Source of the DNA: DASUPK01 sp963724665
GTDB taxonomy: Bacteria > Actinomycetota > Thermoleophilia > Solirubrobacterales > 70-9
DNA length: 64,000 nucleotides
Assembly (NCBI GenBank): GCA_963724665.1
Contig: CAVRVH010000012.1
Span: forward strand, 558,001-622,000
Direction: 5' to 3'
Shown: piece by piece, positions 41,803 to 49,843 of the stretch
How the letters are laid out: every line of letters begins with the position of its first letter
Position numbering within the stretch: position 1 is the first letter of the stretch
The notes under the pieces: model-generated
What the model was told of the DNA's origin: nothing
What the model saw: only the letters and a program-made list of their open reading frames with translations
Databases searched by the model: none
Position numbers and translations under genes: made by a program

Positions 41803-42949
41803 GTGAACGCAGAGTCGCCCACCCCCGGCCGCTCACTCCCGAGCAAAGAGGAGCTGCTCGCCTACCAGGACCGCTGGCTGCGAAGGGCCGGCTTCGCCGC
41901 GCTCGCCGGCGCGTTCATCGTGGCCGGCTCGATCGTGCTTCAGCGAGTGGGCCTCTCACCTTCCCGATAGCAATTCGGATGCTGACCAGCTCGCGTTCGC
42001 GCACGCCCACAACGCACGGCTGATCTACACAGCGGTGCTCCAAGCCATCGGCTTCTGCCTGTTCGCGGGCCCCCTGCTCTTCCTGTTTCGCTCGGCCGCG
42101 GGCCGGGCCCAGCGCGTGCGGGGATCATTCGCTGCGCTGATCGCCCTCGGACCGATCGCATTCGGGATCGGCCTGGCCGTCTCCTCGCTGGGGACCTCGC
42201 AGTCCGCTGACGACTTCGTCAAGCAGGAGCCGGCGGTCGTCCAGCAGGCGCGACAGCATGCCGTCGAGGTCCAGGCGCCGGCCGCCAGCCCACAAGGCGA
42301 AGGGGCAGGCGGCCAGACCACGACGAGGTCCACCACCACCACGACCGGCACCGGATCCACCACGACCCCCTCCGCCGCGGCTGCCCCCAAACCGCAGACG
42401 CCGGATCAGGCCGCGAGCGGCGCGCGGGAGGGTCTCGCCGACCATCTCAACAAACACACGACGCTCCTGATCGTCGGAGGGATCATCTCGACCATCGGCG
42501 TGCTCGGGCTGGTCTTCGGGATGATCTACACGAACCTCTGGTCCATGAGGGTGGGGCTCGTGACTCGCTTCTGGGGTGCGCTCGGAATGGCCTTCGGCCT
42601 ATTCCTCGTCATTCCGCTGTTTCCGCCGATCCCCGGGCTCGTCCTCTGGTTCGCCGTGACCGGCCTGATGTTCACCGGGCTGTGGCCCAGGCCCCTGCCG
42701 CCGGCGTGGGCCGCCGGGGAGGCGATCCCGTGGCAGAGGCCGGGCGACGACCTGGGGCCGCCACCGGCCGAGCGCGGGCCGGCCGGAACGGTCGAGGGGA
42801 GTGGCCGCGAGGTCTCGGAGCCGCCGCTGCCCGACAACGGCGGCGGAAACGGCGAGCCTCCCCAGCCGCCCTACGGGGAGACCCAGGGGCAGCGGCGCAA
42901 GAAGCGCAAGCGCCGGGCTAGTCCTTGGGCGGAGGGGGAGCCGCCATGA
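41803..42949 (+). pseudogene. Frameshifted multi-pass membrane protein gene
   Basis: From GTG 41803 the frame encodes 55 residues with one membrane helix (AGFAALAGAFIVAGSIVLQR) and stops at TAG 41968. The next frame (+1) is open across the junction and reads SDADQLAFAHAHNARLIYTA before a second helix, LQAIGFCLFAGPLLFLF, then continues to 42949. Together they give about 380 residues: four to six helices, a Thr/Pro-rich loop and a long basic, Pro/Gly-rich C-terminal tail. One extra base between about 41940 and 41966 would explain the break. Sequencing error, real decay or programmed +1 frameshifting near CCC GAT are all possible. No family recognised. Confidence 0.6.
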
Positions 42950-43277
42950 GCTCCACGCGATGGCCGCCCGGGGCGATCGTGAAGGCACGGTCCGCACCCC
43001 AGAGCTGGCGGGTGTCCTCCACCTGGAAGCCCGCGTCGCGAAGCCGCTGCTTGGCCTCGGCGTGATCGGGCGCGACCACGGCGGCGTGCCCGAGCGCCGG
43101 TGCAGTGTGGCCCTCGGTGAGGATCAGGTGGATCTGCGTCGCATCGCGCTCGAACCAGCGGACGGAGTCGCCGAGCACGTCAGCGGCCGGGACCTCCTCG
43201 AAGCCGAGCAGGCCCCAGAACTCAGCCGATCGTTCCGCCTCCTCGGGCGGAACTTCGAGCGAGACGTGATGGAGCAC
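42918..43277 (-). CDS. VOC/glyoxalase-family protein
   Basis: 119 residues, one full pair of beta-alpha-beta-beta-beta units. LHHVSLEVPPEEAERSAEFW at the start (His and later Glu as metal ligands), FWGLLGFEEV, and GHRVELMA at the end (Glu) are typical vicinal-oxygen-chelate positions. Members include glyoxalase I, dioxygenases and antibiotic-binding proteins; the activity cannot be chosen here. It overlaps the end of the frameshifted membrane-protein gene by 32 nt in convergent orientation and follows the interrupted cupredoxin gene by 2 nt. Confidence 0.85.
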   Translation of the reverse strand: MLHHVSLEVPPEEAERSAEFWGLLGFEEVPAADVLGDSVRWFERDATQIHLILTEGHTAPALGHAAVVAPDHAEAKQRLRDAGFQVEDTRQLWGADRAFTIAPGGHRVELMAAPPPPKD

Positions 43278-43798
43278 GCCTAGAAGATTGACAGCCAGCA
43301 GCGGCCGGTATCTCGGGCGCGGCGGACCAGCAGGCCTGACCCGAGCAGCGCCAGGCCGACGAGGGCGAGCGCGCCGACCGCCATGCCGGTCATCGGCAGC
43401 GTGGTGGAGGTGCCGGCGGCATCTGGTGAGGCAACCGCCGACGACTCAGAGGTGCCGGAGCCGCTCGAGCTGGCGCCACCACCACCACCACCACCACCGG
43501 AGCTGGAGCTCAGGACCCGAACGGTTCCCGTCATGTTCGGGTGGATGGTGCATATGTAGCTGAACGTCCCGGCGGAGTTGAAGGTGTGGGAGGCGCTCCC
43601 GCCCGGGTTGATCGTCCCGGTGGAGAAGCTGCCGTTGTTCCCGGTGGCGTTGTGGGGCGCCTGACCCGTGTTGTGCCACGTCACCGTGTCGCCGACGGCG
43701 ATCGTCACCGAGGCGGAAGCGAAGAAGTAGTCGCCGGCGGTGACGCTGGCCGAGGCGGCCTTCTGCGCCTTGGCGCCGCCGCCGGGGGGGCCGGTCGC

Positions 43799-43868
43799 GG
43801 GCGACCTGTCGCCGATCGGCGGAGAGGCCGTCCCAGATTGGTCCCGCGGCTCAGTCGGAGTTCCCGCG
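43799..43868 (-). repeat. 70-bp in-frame coding repeat, copy 1 (cupredoxin gene)
   Basis: 63 of 70 bases match copy 2 in nuoG (56174-56243), without gaps. Both are read in the same frame on the minus strand, giving GTPTEPRD...PIGDRSPA. It includes the 12-bp palindrome CGCCGATCGGCG and a GGCGAC-CT-GTCGCC near-palindrome. Similarity continues weakly into GC-rich flanks on both sides. Confidence 0.85.
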
Positions 43869-43898
43869 CCCGGCCCCCGCCGATCCGGCGCGGTGGAG

Positions 43899-43918
43899 GT
43901 CGACCCACCAGGGTCGAC
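43899..43918. repeat. 8-bp inverted repeat beside the coding repeat
   Basis: GTCGACCC, spacer ACCA, GGGTCGAC: an exact hairpin between the in-frame TGA and the 70-bp repeat inside the broken cupredoxin gene. It has no counterpart beside the nuoG copy. Confidence 0.55.
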
Positions 43919-44129
43919 AGGCTGCGCCGGTCGGCGGGGTCGACGTCAGTCGTCGTCCGTGGTGGCGGTCGCGCCCGCGTCCTGGGCTGCCGACACTGCG
44001 GGCACGGCACAGATCGCCGCCAGGACGAGCATCCCGCTCGCCAGGGCTCTCGCTCCCTTCACACTCAGCATCCTACGGTTCATTGACTCGTAGTCAACTA
44101 CGGAAAATCGGGGCTTCTGGATTGACCGC

Positions 44130-45767
44130 TCAGCCCAGGGCGCTGACGCCGGGTGGGGCGTCGGAGGGCTCAGGCTCCCGCTGCGCCTCAACCTGCTTCC
44201 GATGCGTGCGGATCTCGCTCATCATGCGCTCGAGGCGCGGCTCGGTGGAGGAGTCGACGTGGGTCATCGCCCCCGCGATCGCCGGGTGGACGGAGGCGAT
44301 CCGCTCGTGCATCGCCTGGGCCACCGCGCGATAGGTGGGATGTCCCTCGCGGCCGGAGCGCAGCTCGATCAGGTGCATTGCCTCGCGGGCGTTCAGGTCG
44401 AGCAGGTAGCGGATCCGGTACCCGAGGCAGAGGGCGTAGGGCGCGGCATCGGGCATGCCCGCACCGGAGAGGCGCTCGTACTCGGCGCGGGAGATCTCGA
44501 GGGCGCGCTCGTACTCCGAGCCGGCCCCGGCCTTGCGCACCTCGTCGGGGATCCCCGCGCCGAGGTCCGGGCTGAGCGCCTGCCACTGGCAGGTCAGCAT
44601 CCGATGGCGCTGCAGGTCGCGGAAGCCGCCGTAGTCGGAGACGATCTCGAAGCGATAGCGGACCGCCTCCCAGCCGCGGCCGGGGCGGTGGCGGCGGTTG
44701 GGGCGATCGCCGACCAGGTCGGCGATGACATCGGCCTGCTCGTCGGGGGGAAGCGCCCGGACTCGGTCGAGGATCGCCCGCTCGGAGGCCGCCGAAGACT
44801 CGAACAGCGAGGCGGCGATCAGGTCGTCCTCGGAGCCCTCGACGTCGATCAGCTCGACCGCGGGAGCGTCGGAGACCTCGGGCCGATCGAGCCCCATGCG
44901 GGCGACCCAGCGCTCGGCTGCGTCGCGGCGGCGCTCGAGATAGGAGACCCACTCTCCGCCGCGATCGGGGCGCTCCACTCGCGCCACGAAGCTCGGCATG
45001 ACCTTCTTGAGCTCCTCCAGGATCATCGTCGCGAAGTTGCGGGCCTCCGGCAGCGGGGAGGCGAGCATCCGCAGAAGGAGCTGCTCATAGGCCTGTCCCG
45101 AGGCGAAGATGCCGACGTGGCTCAGGGTCGCGGCGGGCAGCAGCCCGCGGAGCAGGTCGAGGGCCTTCGCCTTGATCGAGCGCTCCCAGGCAGCCTCGGG
45201 CTCATCGCCTCGAGGCCACCGCTCGGCCGCCCATTCCCTGACCTGGACGAGCGAGCGCGAGTAGATCGCGAACAGCTCCTCCATGGCGGCGGCGTACTCC
45301 GGGCCGAGCTGATCGTCGCGATAGAACCGGTGGCCGCCGCCCGCCGACTCGGGGAGCGGTTGGTCGTAGGGGATGTAGCGGGTGGACTGCTCCAGGTAGG
45401 CCGCCAGCCGGCCGCGCTGCAGCACCTTGGTGAGCACGTTGGAAACCCACTCGCAGGCGATGTGGGCGCCGCCGACCTGGGCGATCGAGTCGTCGCCGTA
45501 GCCCATGAAGACGCGCTCGTAGAGCCCGGCCGCGCGTTCGCCCTCCTCGCCCTCGAAGGGGCGGCCGCCCTCCGGCACGTCGGCGGCGAACTCATCGAGA
45601 TAAAGGCGGCGGACGGTCCCCGAGTAGCGGGAGTAGCGGGCGAAGAGGGCTCCCTTGATCGTCTCTGGGAGGTTGACCAGCGCGAAGACCGGACGGTCGA
45701 GGTTGGTGAAGTGGGGGGAGAGGAGCCTCCGTTCCTCTTCTGTGAATTCCTCGACCGGGTAGCGCAC
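44130..45767 (-). CDS. thyX: Double-length FAD-dependent thymidylate synthase (tandem ThyX)
   Basis: 545 residues, about twice a normal ThyX (about 250). Two ThyX-like halves are visible. In the first, RGR at 117-119 is followed seven residues later by Ser127 in EQSTRY, so the RHR-x7-S motif has lost its His. In the second, QRHR at 385-388 is intact but the position seven residues on is Ala396. Each half thus keeps what the other lacks. ThyX makes dTMP from dUMP with FAD, NADPH and methylene-folate, with sites formed between subunits, so the halves could complement each other. GTG 45767 is the only good start. No thyA is in the window. Confidence 0.85.
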   Translation of the reverse strand: MRYPVEEFTEEERRLLSPHFTNLDRPVFALVNLPETIKGALFARYSRYSGTVRRLYLDEFAADVPEGGRPFEGEEGERAAGLYERVFMGYGDDSIAQVGGAHIACEWVSNVLTKVLQRGRLAAYLEQSTRYIPYDQPLPESAGGGHRFYRDDQLGPEYAAAMEELFAIYSRSLVQVREWAAERWPRGDEPEAAWERSIKAKALDLLRGLLPAATLSHVGIFASGQAYEQLLLRMLASPLPEARNFATMILEELKKVMPSFVARVERPDRGGEWVSYLERRRDAAERWVARMGLDRPEVSDAPAVELIDVEGSEDDLIAASLFESSAASERAILDRVRALPPDEQADVIADLVGDRPNRRHRPGRGWEAVRYRFEIVSDYGGFRDLQRHRMLTCQWQALSPDLGAGIPDEVRKAGAGSEYERALEISRAEYERLSGAGMPDAAPYALCLGYRIRYLLDLNAREAMHLIELRSGREGHPTYRAVAQAMHERIASVHPAIAGAMTHVDSSTEPRLERMMSEIRTHRKQVEAQREPEPSDAPPGVSALG

Positions 45768-45810
45768 GAGCGAGCCATCGTAGTGCCAGAGCGGGATGGT
45801 TTCGATTCCC

Positions 45811-46740
45811 CTATCCCCAGATCAGCTGAGCCGCGATCGCGGCGACCACCGCGATCCCCGTCGTCCACGCGATTGCCTGCGCTGCCAGCCTCGAGTCGAG
45901 TCCGTAGATATGGGCGACCAGCAGCGTGTTGATGCCGCAGGGCATGGCGGCAATCAGCAGGTACGGGCCCGGCAGGTTTATGAACGGCAGTGAGAGGAGC
46001 AGGAGCAGACCGGGCGCGATCACCAGCCGAAGCGCGATCGCGGCAGCCACCGGGGGGTCGAGCGGCGAGCCGATCTCGACGTGCTTCTCCTCGACCTCCT
46101 CAGCGAGCACGGCGCCCACTGCAAAGAACCCGATGGGCAGCAGGGCGATCACCACGCCGCGAGAGACATTGACGAGCACGTCCGGCGCCAGGCTGTCCGG
46201 GACGAGCAGGGCCGCAACCGCGGCGTAGAGCGGCGGGTTGCGCGTGAAGAAGGCGACGATGCGGTCTCTGAATCCCTCGCCCGCATTGGTCCCGAAGGCG
46301 GCGCCGGTGCCGAACCCGAGCACCAACAGCGAGGGTGCCGCCACGGCAATGTCATAGATCACCGCGTGACCCAGGGCGTGAAAGCCGAGCAGGGACGCGA
46401 CCAGCGGGTAGCCGAGATACCCCGAGTTGGGCACGAGTGTCCCCACGATCAGCGATCCGGTCGAGGGCCGGCTCAAGCGCAGGAGCCGCGAACCGGCGAA
46501 CCAGGCCAGGCCGGCCGCACTGAGGATCGCGACCCATCCGATCACCAGCCCGCCGCCGAGGTTGGCGTCGATGTGAACCCGCGCCAGGTTGAAGAAGACG
46601 ATGAACGGGACCAGCGTGTAGAGCGAGATCACCAGCAGCCGGCGGGCCCAGCCGACAGCCTGCGCCGGCCAGCGCCGCTCGGCGGCCACCCCGGCGGAGC
46701 CCGAGATCGCGATCGCGACGATGGTGAGCAGGACGCCCAA
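45811..46740 (-). CDS. AEC (auxin efflux carrier) family transporter
   Basis: 309 residues from TTG 46740 with about ten membrane helices in two five-helix halves. LYTLVPFIVFFNLARVHID, GTLVPNSGYLGYPL (the broken-helix transport site) and AAMPCGINTLLVAHIYGLD are conserved in AEC proteins, which export organic acids or similar anions. It lies 36 nt after the MFS gene on the same strand, so both transporters may be expressed together. Substrate unknown. Confidence 0.85.
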   Translation of the reverse strand: MGVLLTIVAIAISGSAGVAAERRWPAQAVGWARRLLVISLYTLVPFIVFFNLARVHIDANLGGGLVIGWVAILSAAGLAWFAGSRLLRLSRPSTGSLIVGTLVPNSGYLGYPLVASLLGFHALGHAVIYDIAVAAPSLLVLGFGTGAAFGTNAGEGFRDRIVAFFTRNPPLYAAVAALLVPDSLAPDVLVNVSRGVVIALLPIGFFAVGAVLAEEVEEKHVEIGSPLDPPVAAAIALRLVIAPGLLLLLSLPFINLPGPYLLIAAMPCGINTLLVAHIYGLDSRLAAQAIAWTTGIAVVAAIAAQLIWG

Positions 46741-46776
46741 GGGACCGGCATCCTCCCGGTTCGGCCGGGGGCTGGG

Positions 46777-48042
46777 TCAGGCCGGCTGTGGGACCGGCTC
46801 CGCTTCGGCCACCTCGAGCGTGTCCGCCGGGTTGTTCTGACGCCGTGAGAGAGCGAGGAACGGCAGCGCGAGGGCGCCGATTGCGCCCGAGATCACGTAC
46901 GAGGTGGGGTACCCATAGACATCGGCCGCCTTGCCGAGCACCGGCTGCGTCCAGACCCCTCCGGTAGAGGACATCATCGAGTCGAAGGAGAGAATCGTCG
47001 CTCGCTGCTGCGAGGGGATCATCCCGTTCATGTAGGTCTGCCGGATCGGCATCGTCGCCGCGAACAGCAGGCCCCATACGGTGGTCAGGCCGATCACCGG
47101 CCAGAAGCTCTTGACCGATCCGACCAGCACGAGCGTGACGGCACTTGCCGCCGCCATCAGGAGCAGTGCGGATGTGCGGCGGTGGAAGAGTCCGCGGATG
47201 CGCGGCGCCGCGACACCGCCGAGGATCTGGGCGCCGGCCACGATCGCGGCCGCCAGGCCCGCCACCTGGTAGGCATGCGGATCGCCGTACAGCTCGAGCA
47301 GATACGGCTGCAGCGCATAGAACGCGTAGATGCCCACCCCGCCTGTGAAGAGCGCCTCGACCATCAACCACTTGACCGCCGGGACTCGCCAGCCGTAATC
47401 GACCGAGTTGGAAGCGATCTTCCTCATCTCGGCCAGCGGACGCCCGCCCTTCACGGGGGTGAAGCCGACGTCGCGCATGAGCCTGAATGCCACGGCGAAC
47501 ATGACGATCAGGATCACCCCACGGAGGACGAATGGAAAGCCGAGGCTGACCTGCTGGGCCAGGAAGCCTCCCGCGATCGAGCCGGTCAGCATCCCGATGC
47601 CCGTGACGATCTGGCCACGGCCGAAGACGGTCTCCAGGTCGCCGGTGTAGCCGGTGGCGGTCAGGGCATCGACGAGCCAGGCCTCGACCGCGCCCGAGAA
47701 GAAGGTGAAGCCGAGGCCCAAGCCGAGGGAGACCGCCGCCCACTCCCAGAAGGGCGCGCCGATCTGCCAGAGCAGGACGTAGACCAGGCTCGCCGCCGAG
47801 AGCGTCAGCGTGCCGAGGAGGTACGACATCCGCCTGCCGATCGTGTCGGCGACGATCCCGGTGGGGATCTCGAAGATGACCATGCCGGCGGTGAAGAAGG
47901 CGTTCGCCGCGAAGGCCTGGAGATTGGAAAGCCCGGCGTCCAGCAGGAAGATCGTGTTGATGCCCCAGATCAGCGAGGTCGCGAGCGTGTTGCCCAGCAT
48001 GAGCGTGAGGTAGGTGCGCTGAATCGAGCGCGGCGTGGGCAT
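46777..48042 (-). CDS. MFS transporter
   Basis: 421 residues with twelve predicted helices. The loop 2-3 motif GIVADTIGRRMSYLLG is the MFS signature A, and GAVEAWLVDALTATGY plus the second-half GGVAAPRIRGLFHRR loop fit multidrug-type exporters (DHA1-like). No substrate can be inferred. ATG 48042 has no ribosome site, while TACCTT ends 8 nt upstream, again suggesting a leaderless message. Upstream lies the 75-aa membrane protein at the end of the nuo cluster. Confidence 0.88.
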   Translation of the reverse strand: MPTPRSIQRTYLTLMLGNTLATSLIWGINTIFLLDAGLSNLQAFAANAFFTAGMVIFEIPTGIVADTIGRRMSYLLGTLTLSAASLVYVLLWQIGAPFWEWAAVSLGLGLGFTFFSGAVEAWLVDALTATGYTGDLETVFGRGQIVTGIGMLTGSIAGGFLAQQVSLGFPFVLRGVILIVMFAVAFRLMRDVGFTPVKGGRPLAEMRKIASNSVDYGWRVPAVKWLMVEALFTGGVGIYAFYALQPYLLELYGDPHAYQVAGLAAAIVAGAQILGGVAAPRIRGLFHRRTSALLLMAAASAVTLVLVGSVKSFWPVIGLTTVWGLLFAATMPIRQTYMNGMIPSQQRATILSFDSMMSSTGGVWTQPVLGKAADVYGYPTSYVISGAIGALALPFLALSRRQNNPADTLEVAEAEPVPQPA

Positions 48043-48079
48043 CTCAACTGAAGGTAGTGACCCGGCCGGGCCCGGAATC

Positions 48080-48307
48080 TCATCGGTGCCGCAGGCGGGC
48101 CCCGAACCTCGTCAGGAGGACGGCGGGGGCCAGACAGATCACGAGAACGAGTGCCTCCCATGGTGAGACCGCCATCCCGGCGAGCTTTGCGACCAATAGC
48201 CCCACCAGCGCCGCCAGCCAGATTCCCAGCGAGACGGTGGTCGCCCGTCGTTGATCGGCCAGGATGAAGCCAGCGAGGAAGGCGACCGGCAGCAAGGCGA
48301 GCGCCAT
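48080..48307 (-). CDS. Small three-helix membrane protein
   Basis: 75 residues. Three hydrophobic segments (ALALLPVAFLAGFILA, VSLGIWLAALVGLLVA, ALVLVICLAPAVLLT) and a basic C-terminal RFGARLRHR. It starts 12 nt after nuoN and may be the last gene of the nuo operon. It is not a known complex I subunit. No ribosome site is evident. Function unknown. Confidence 0.6.
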   Translation of the reverse strand: MALALLPVAFLAGFILADQRRATTVSLGIWLAALVGLLVAKLAGMAVSPWEALVLVICLAPAVLLTRFGARLRHR

Positions 48308-48319
48308 GAACCAGGCACT

Positions 48320-49843
48320 CTAAACGGCGGCCGTCAGTGAGCTGGCGGCGTGAGATGCCCAGTCGATCAGGGGCGAGGGGGCGATGCCGAAGACCACGGT
48401 CGCCGTGGCACAGGCGAGCCCGGCCACGACGATGAGCCACCAGCCGGGCCCCGGTGCGCAATCCGGCGCCGCTGCGTCCGCCGCCGGTGAGCCGCCCGCG
48501 ATCGCGGGCATCGCATCGACGGGGGCCGCGGCCGGGTCGGACCGCATCCAGACCGCCGACACCACCCGCAGGTAGTAGGCGAGGGACACCATCGAGCCGA
48601 TCACGATGATCACGCCGAGCCAGGTGTAGTCGCCGTCGACGGTCGCCTCGATCAGGAAGAGCTTGCCCATGAAGCCCGAGGTGCCTGGGAGGCCCGCGAG
48701 CGCCAGCATTCCGATCGTCAGCGGCCAGGCGAGCATCGGATTGGAGCGGCCGAGGCCGGCGACCGCCTCGATGTCATCGCCATGGTTGGTCTGCCGCTCA
48801 CGGGCGACGATGACGGCGAAGACCGCCAGGTTCATCAGGGTGTAGGCCGCGAGGTAGAAGACCAGCGCCTTCAATCCCGTTTCCGTCGCCACCACGACAC
48901 CGGCCAGGATGTAGCCGGCCTGGGCGATGCCCGAGTAGCCCATCAGCCGCTTCAGGCTGTCCTGGCCGAGCGCGCCGATGTTCCCGACTGCGATCGAGAT
49001 CACGGCGATCGCGGCGAGGGCCGGCTTCCAGTCGTGGGCGATCGGCCCGAGCGCGACCTCGAAGAGCCGCGCCAGCGCGATGAAGGCGGCGGCCTTGGTC
49101 GCGACGGCCATGAAGGCCGTGATCGGCGTGGGGGCCCCCTGGTAGACGTCGGGCGTCCACTGGTGGAAGGGCGCCAGCGAGGTCTTGAAGGCGAGGCCGG
49201 TCAGGACCATCGCGGTGCCGATCAGGACGAGCGTGTCGTTGCCATTGCCGCCGGGACCGAGGGCGCGGGCGATCCCGGAGAAGTCGGTCGACCCGGAGGC
49301 GCCGTAGAGGAGGGCGAAGCCGTAGAGGACGGTCGCCGAGCCGATCGAGCCGATGATCAGGTACTTGAGGCCCGACTCGAGCGAGCGCTCCTCGCGCCGC
49401 GCCGAAGCGCAGAGCACGTAGAGCGGAATCGAGAGCAGCTCGAGCGCGACGAAGAAGGCGACCAGGTTCTGAGCCTGCGCGATCAGGGTCATGCCGAGCA
49501 CGGAACCCAAGAGCAGCGAGTAGAAGGCGCCATGGCCTGCCTCCTCGGCGGCAGGCTCTCGGATCGAGAGCAGGACGGCGATCGCTGCGGCCGTGCAGGC
49601 GATCAGCGCCGCGGCCAGGCCGAAGGCGTCGAGGCGGAGCGCGCCCGAGACAAGGTCGGTGTTGGACCCCCACTGCCAGATCGAGAGCCCGGCCGTCGCG
49701 CCCAGGACGGCAATCGTCAGCCCGGCGTTCACCCAGCGCGAGCGGACGAAGAGACCGGCGATGAGGACGACGCACATTCCCGCCGTCAGGGCGATGACTG
49801 GCGAGAGTCCGGCGTAGTCGATGTGGGGGGCGTTGAAGGTCAT
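48320..49843 (-). CDS. nuoN: NADH-quinone oxidoreductase subunit N
   Basis: 507 residues with about fourteen helices, one of the three antiporter-like proton pumps of complex I. The TM5 glutamate is kept in FFVALELLSIPLYVL, as are FKTSLAPFHQWTPDVYQGAPTP and the second-half LAGLPGTSGFMGKLFL with its lysine. A non-conserved Ala/Pro loop of about 30 residues (around DAMPAIAGGSP) precedes the last helix, and its DNA includes a perfect 16-bp palindrome at 48494-48509. ATG 49843 overlaps the nuoM stop (ATGA). Confidence 0.95.
   Translation of the reverse strand: MTFNAPHIDYAGLSPVIALTAGMCVVLIAGLFVRSRWVNAGLTIAVLGATAGLSIWQWGSNTDLVSGALRLDAFGLAAALIACTAAAIAVLLSIREPAAEEAGHGAFYSLLLGSVLGMTLIAQAQNLVAFFVALELLSIPLYVLCASARREERSLESGLKYLIIGSIGSATVLYGFALLYGASGSTDFSGIARALGPGGNGNDTLVLIGTAMVLTGLAFKTSLAPFHQWTPDVYQGAPTPITAFMAVATKAAAFIALARLFEVALGPIAHDWKPALAAIAVISIAVGNIGALGQDSLKRLMGYSGIAQAGYILAGVVVATETGLKALVFYLAAYTLMNLAVFAVIVARERQTNHGDDIEAVAGLGRSNPMLAWPLTIGMLALAGLPGTSGFMGKLFLIEATVDGDYTWLGVIIVIGSMVSLAYYLRVVSAVWMRSDPAAAPVDAMPAIAGGSPAADAAAPDCAPGPGWWLIVVAGLACATATVVFGIAPSPLIDWASHAASSLTAAV

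Larger units (their letters stand above)
43280..44083 (-). pseudogene. LPXTG-anchored cupredoxin, interrupted by an in-frame stop
   Basis: ATG 44083 begins a signal peptide (MLVLAAICAVPAVSAAQ) and the frame hits TGA at 43946-43948. The same frame then stays open to 43280: a Pro-rich stretch containing the 70-bp repeat, a cupredoxin domain (ASASVTAGDYFFASASV to GTVRV) with type-1 copper ligands His in APHNATG and Cys, His and Met in YICTIHPNM, a Ser/Gly linker, and an LPMTG sortase signal followed by a hydrophobic helix and RRAR. Downstream of the stop the first start codon, GTG 43708, would lose the signal peptide and first strand. So the protein is broken unless the TGA is read through. The likely cause is insertion of the repeat and flanking DNA. 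Confidence 0.7.

Noticed and set aside
45801..45824. An upstream extension of ThyX reading ETIPLWHYDGSLV
   Set aside because: The frame is open back to a stop at 45822-45824 but contains no start codon, so GTG 45767 is kept.
46234..46247. CGGGTTGCGCGTGA in the AEC transporter gene, like the complement of the repeat end
   Set aside because: No GCACCCTCGCA follows; it is ordinary coding sequence.
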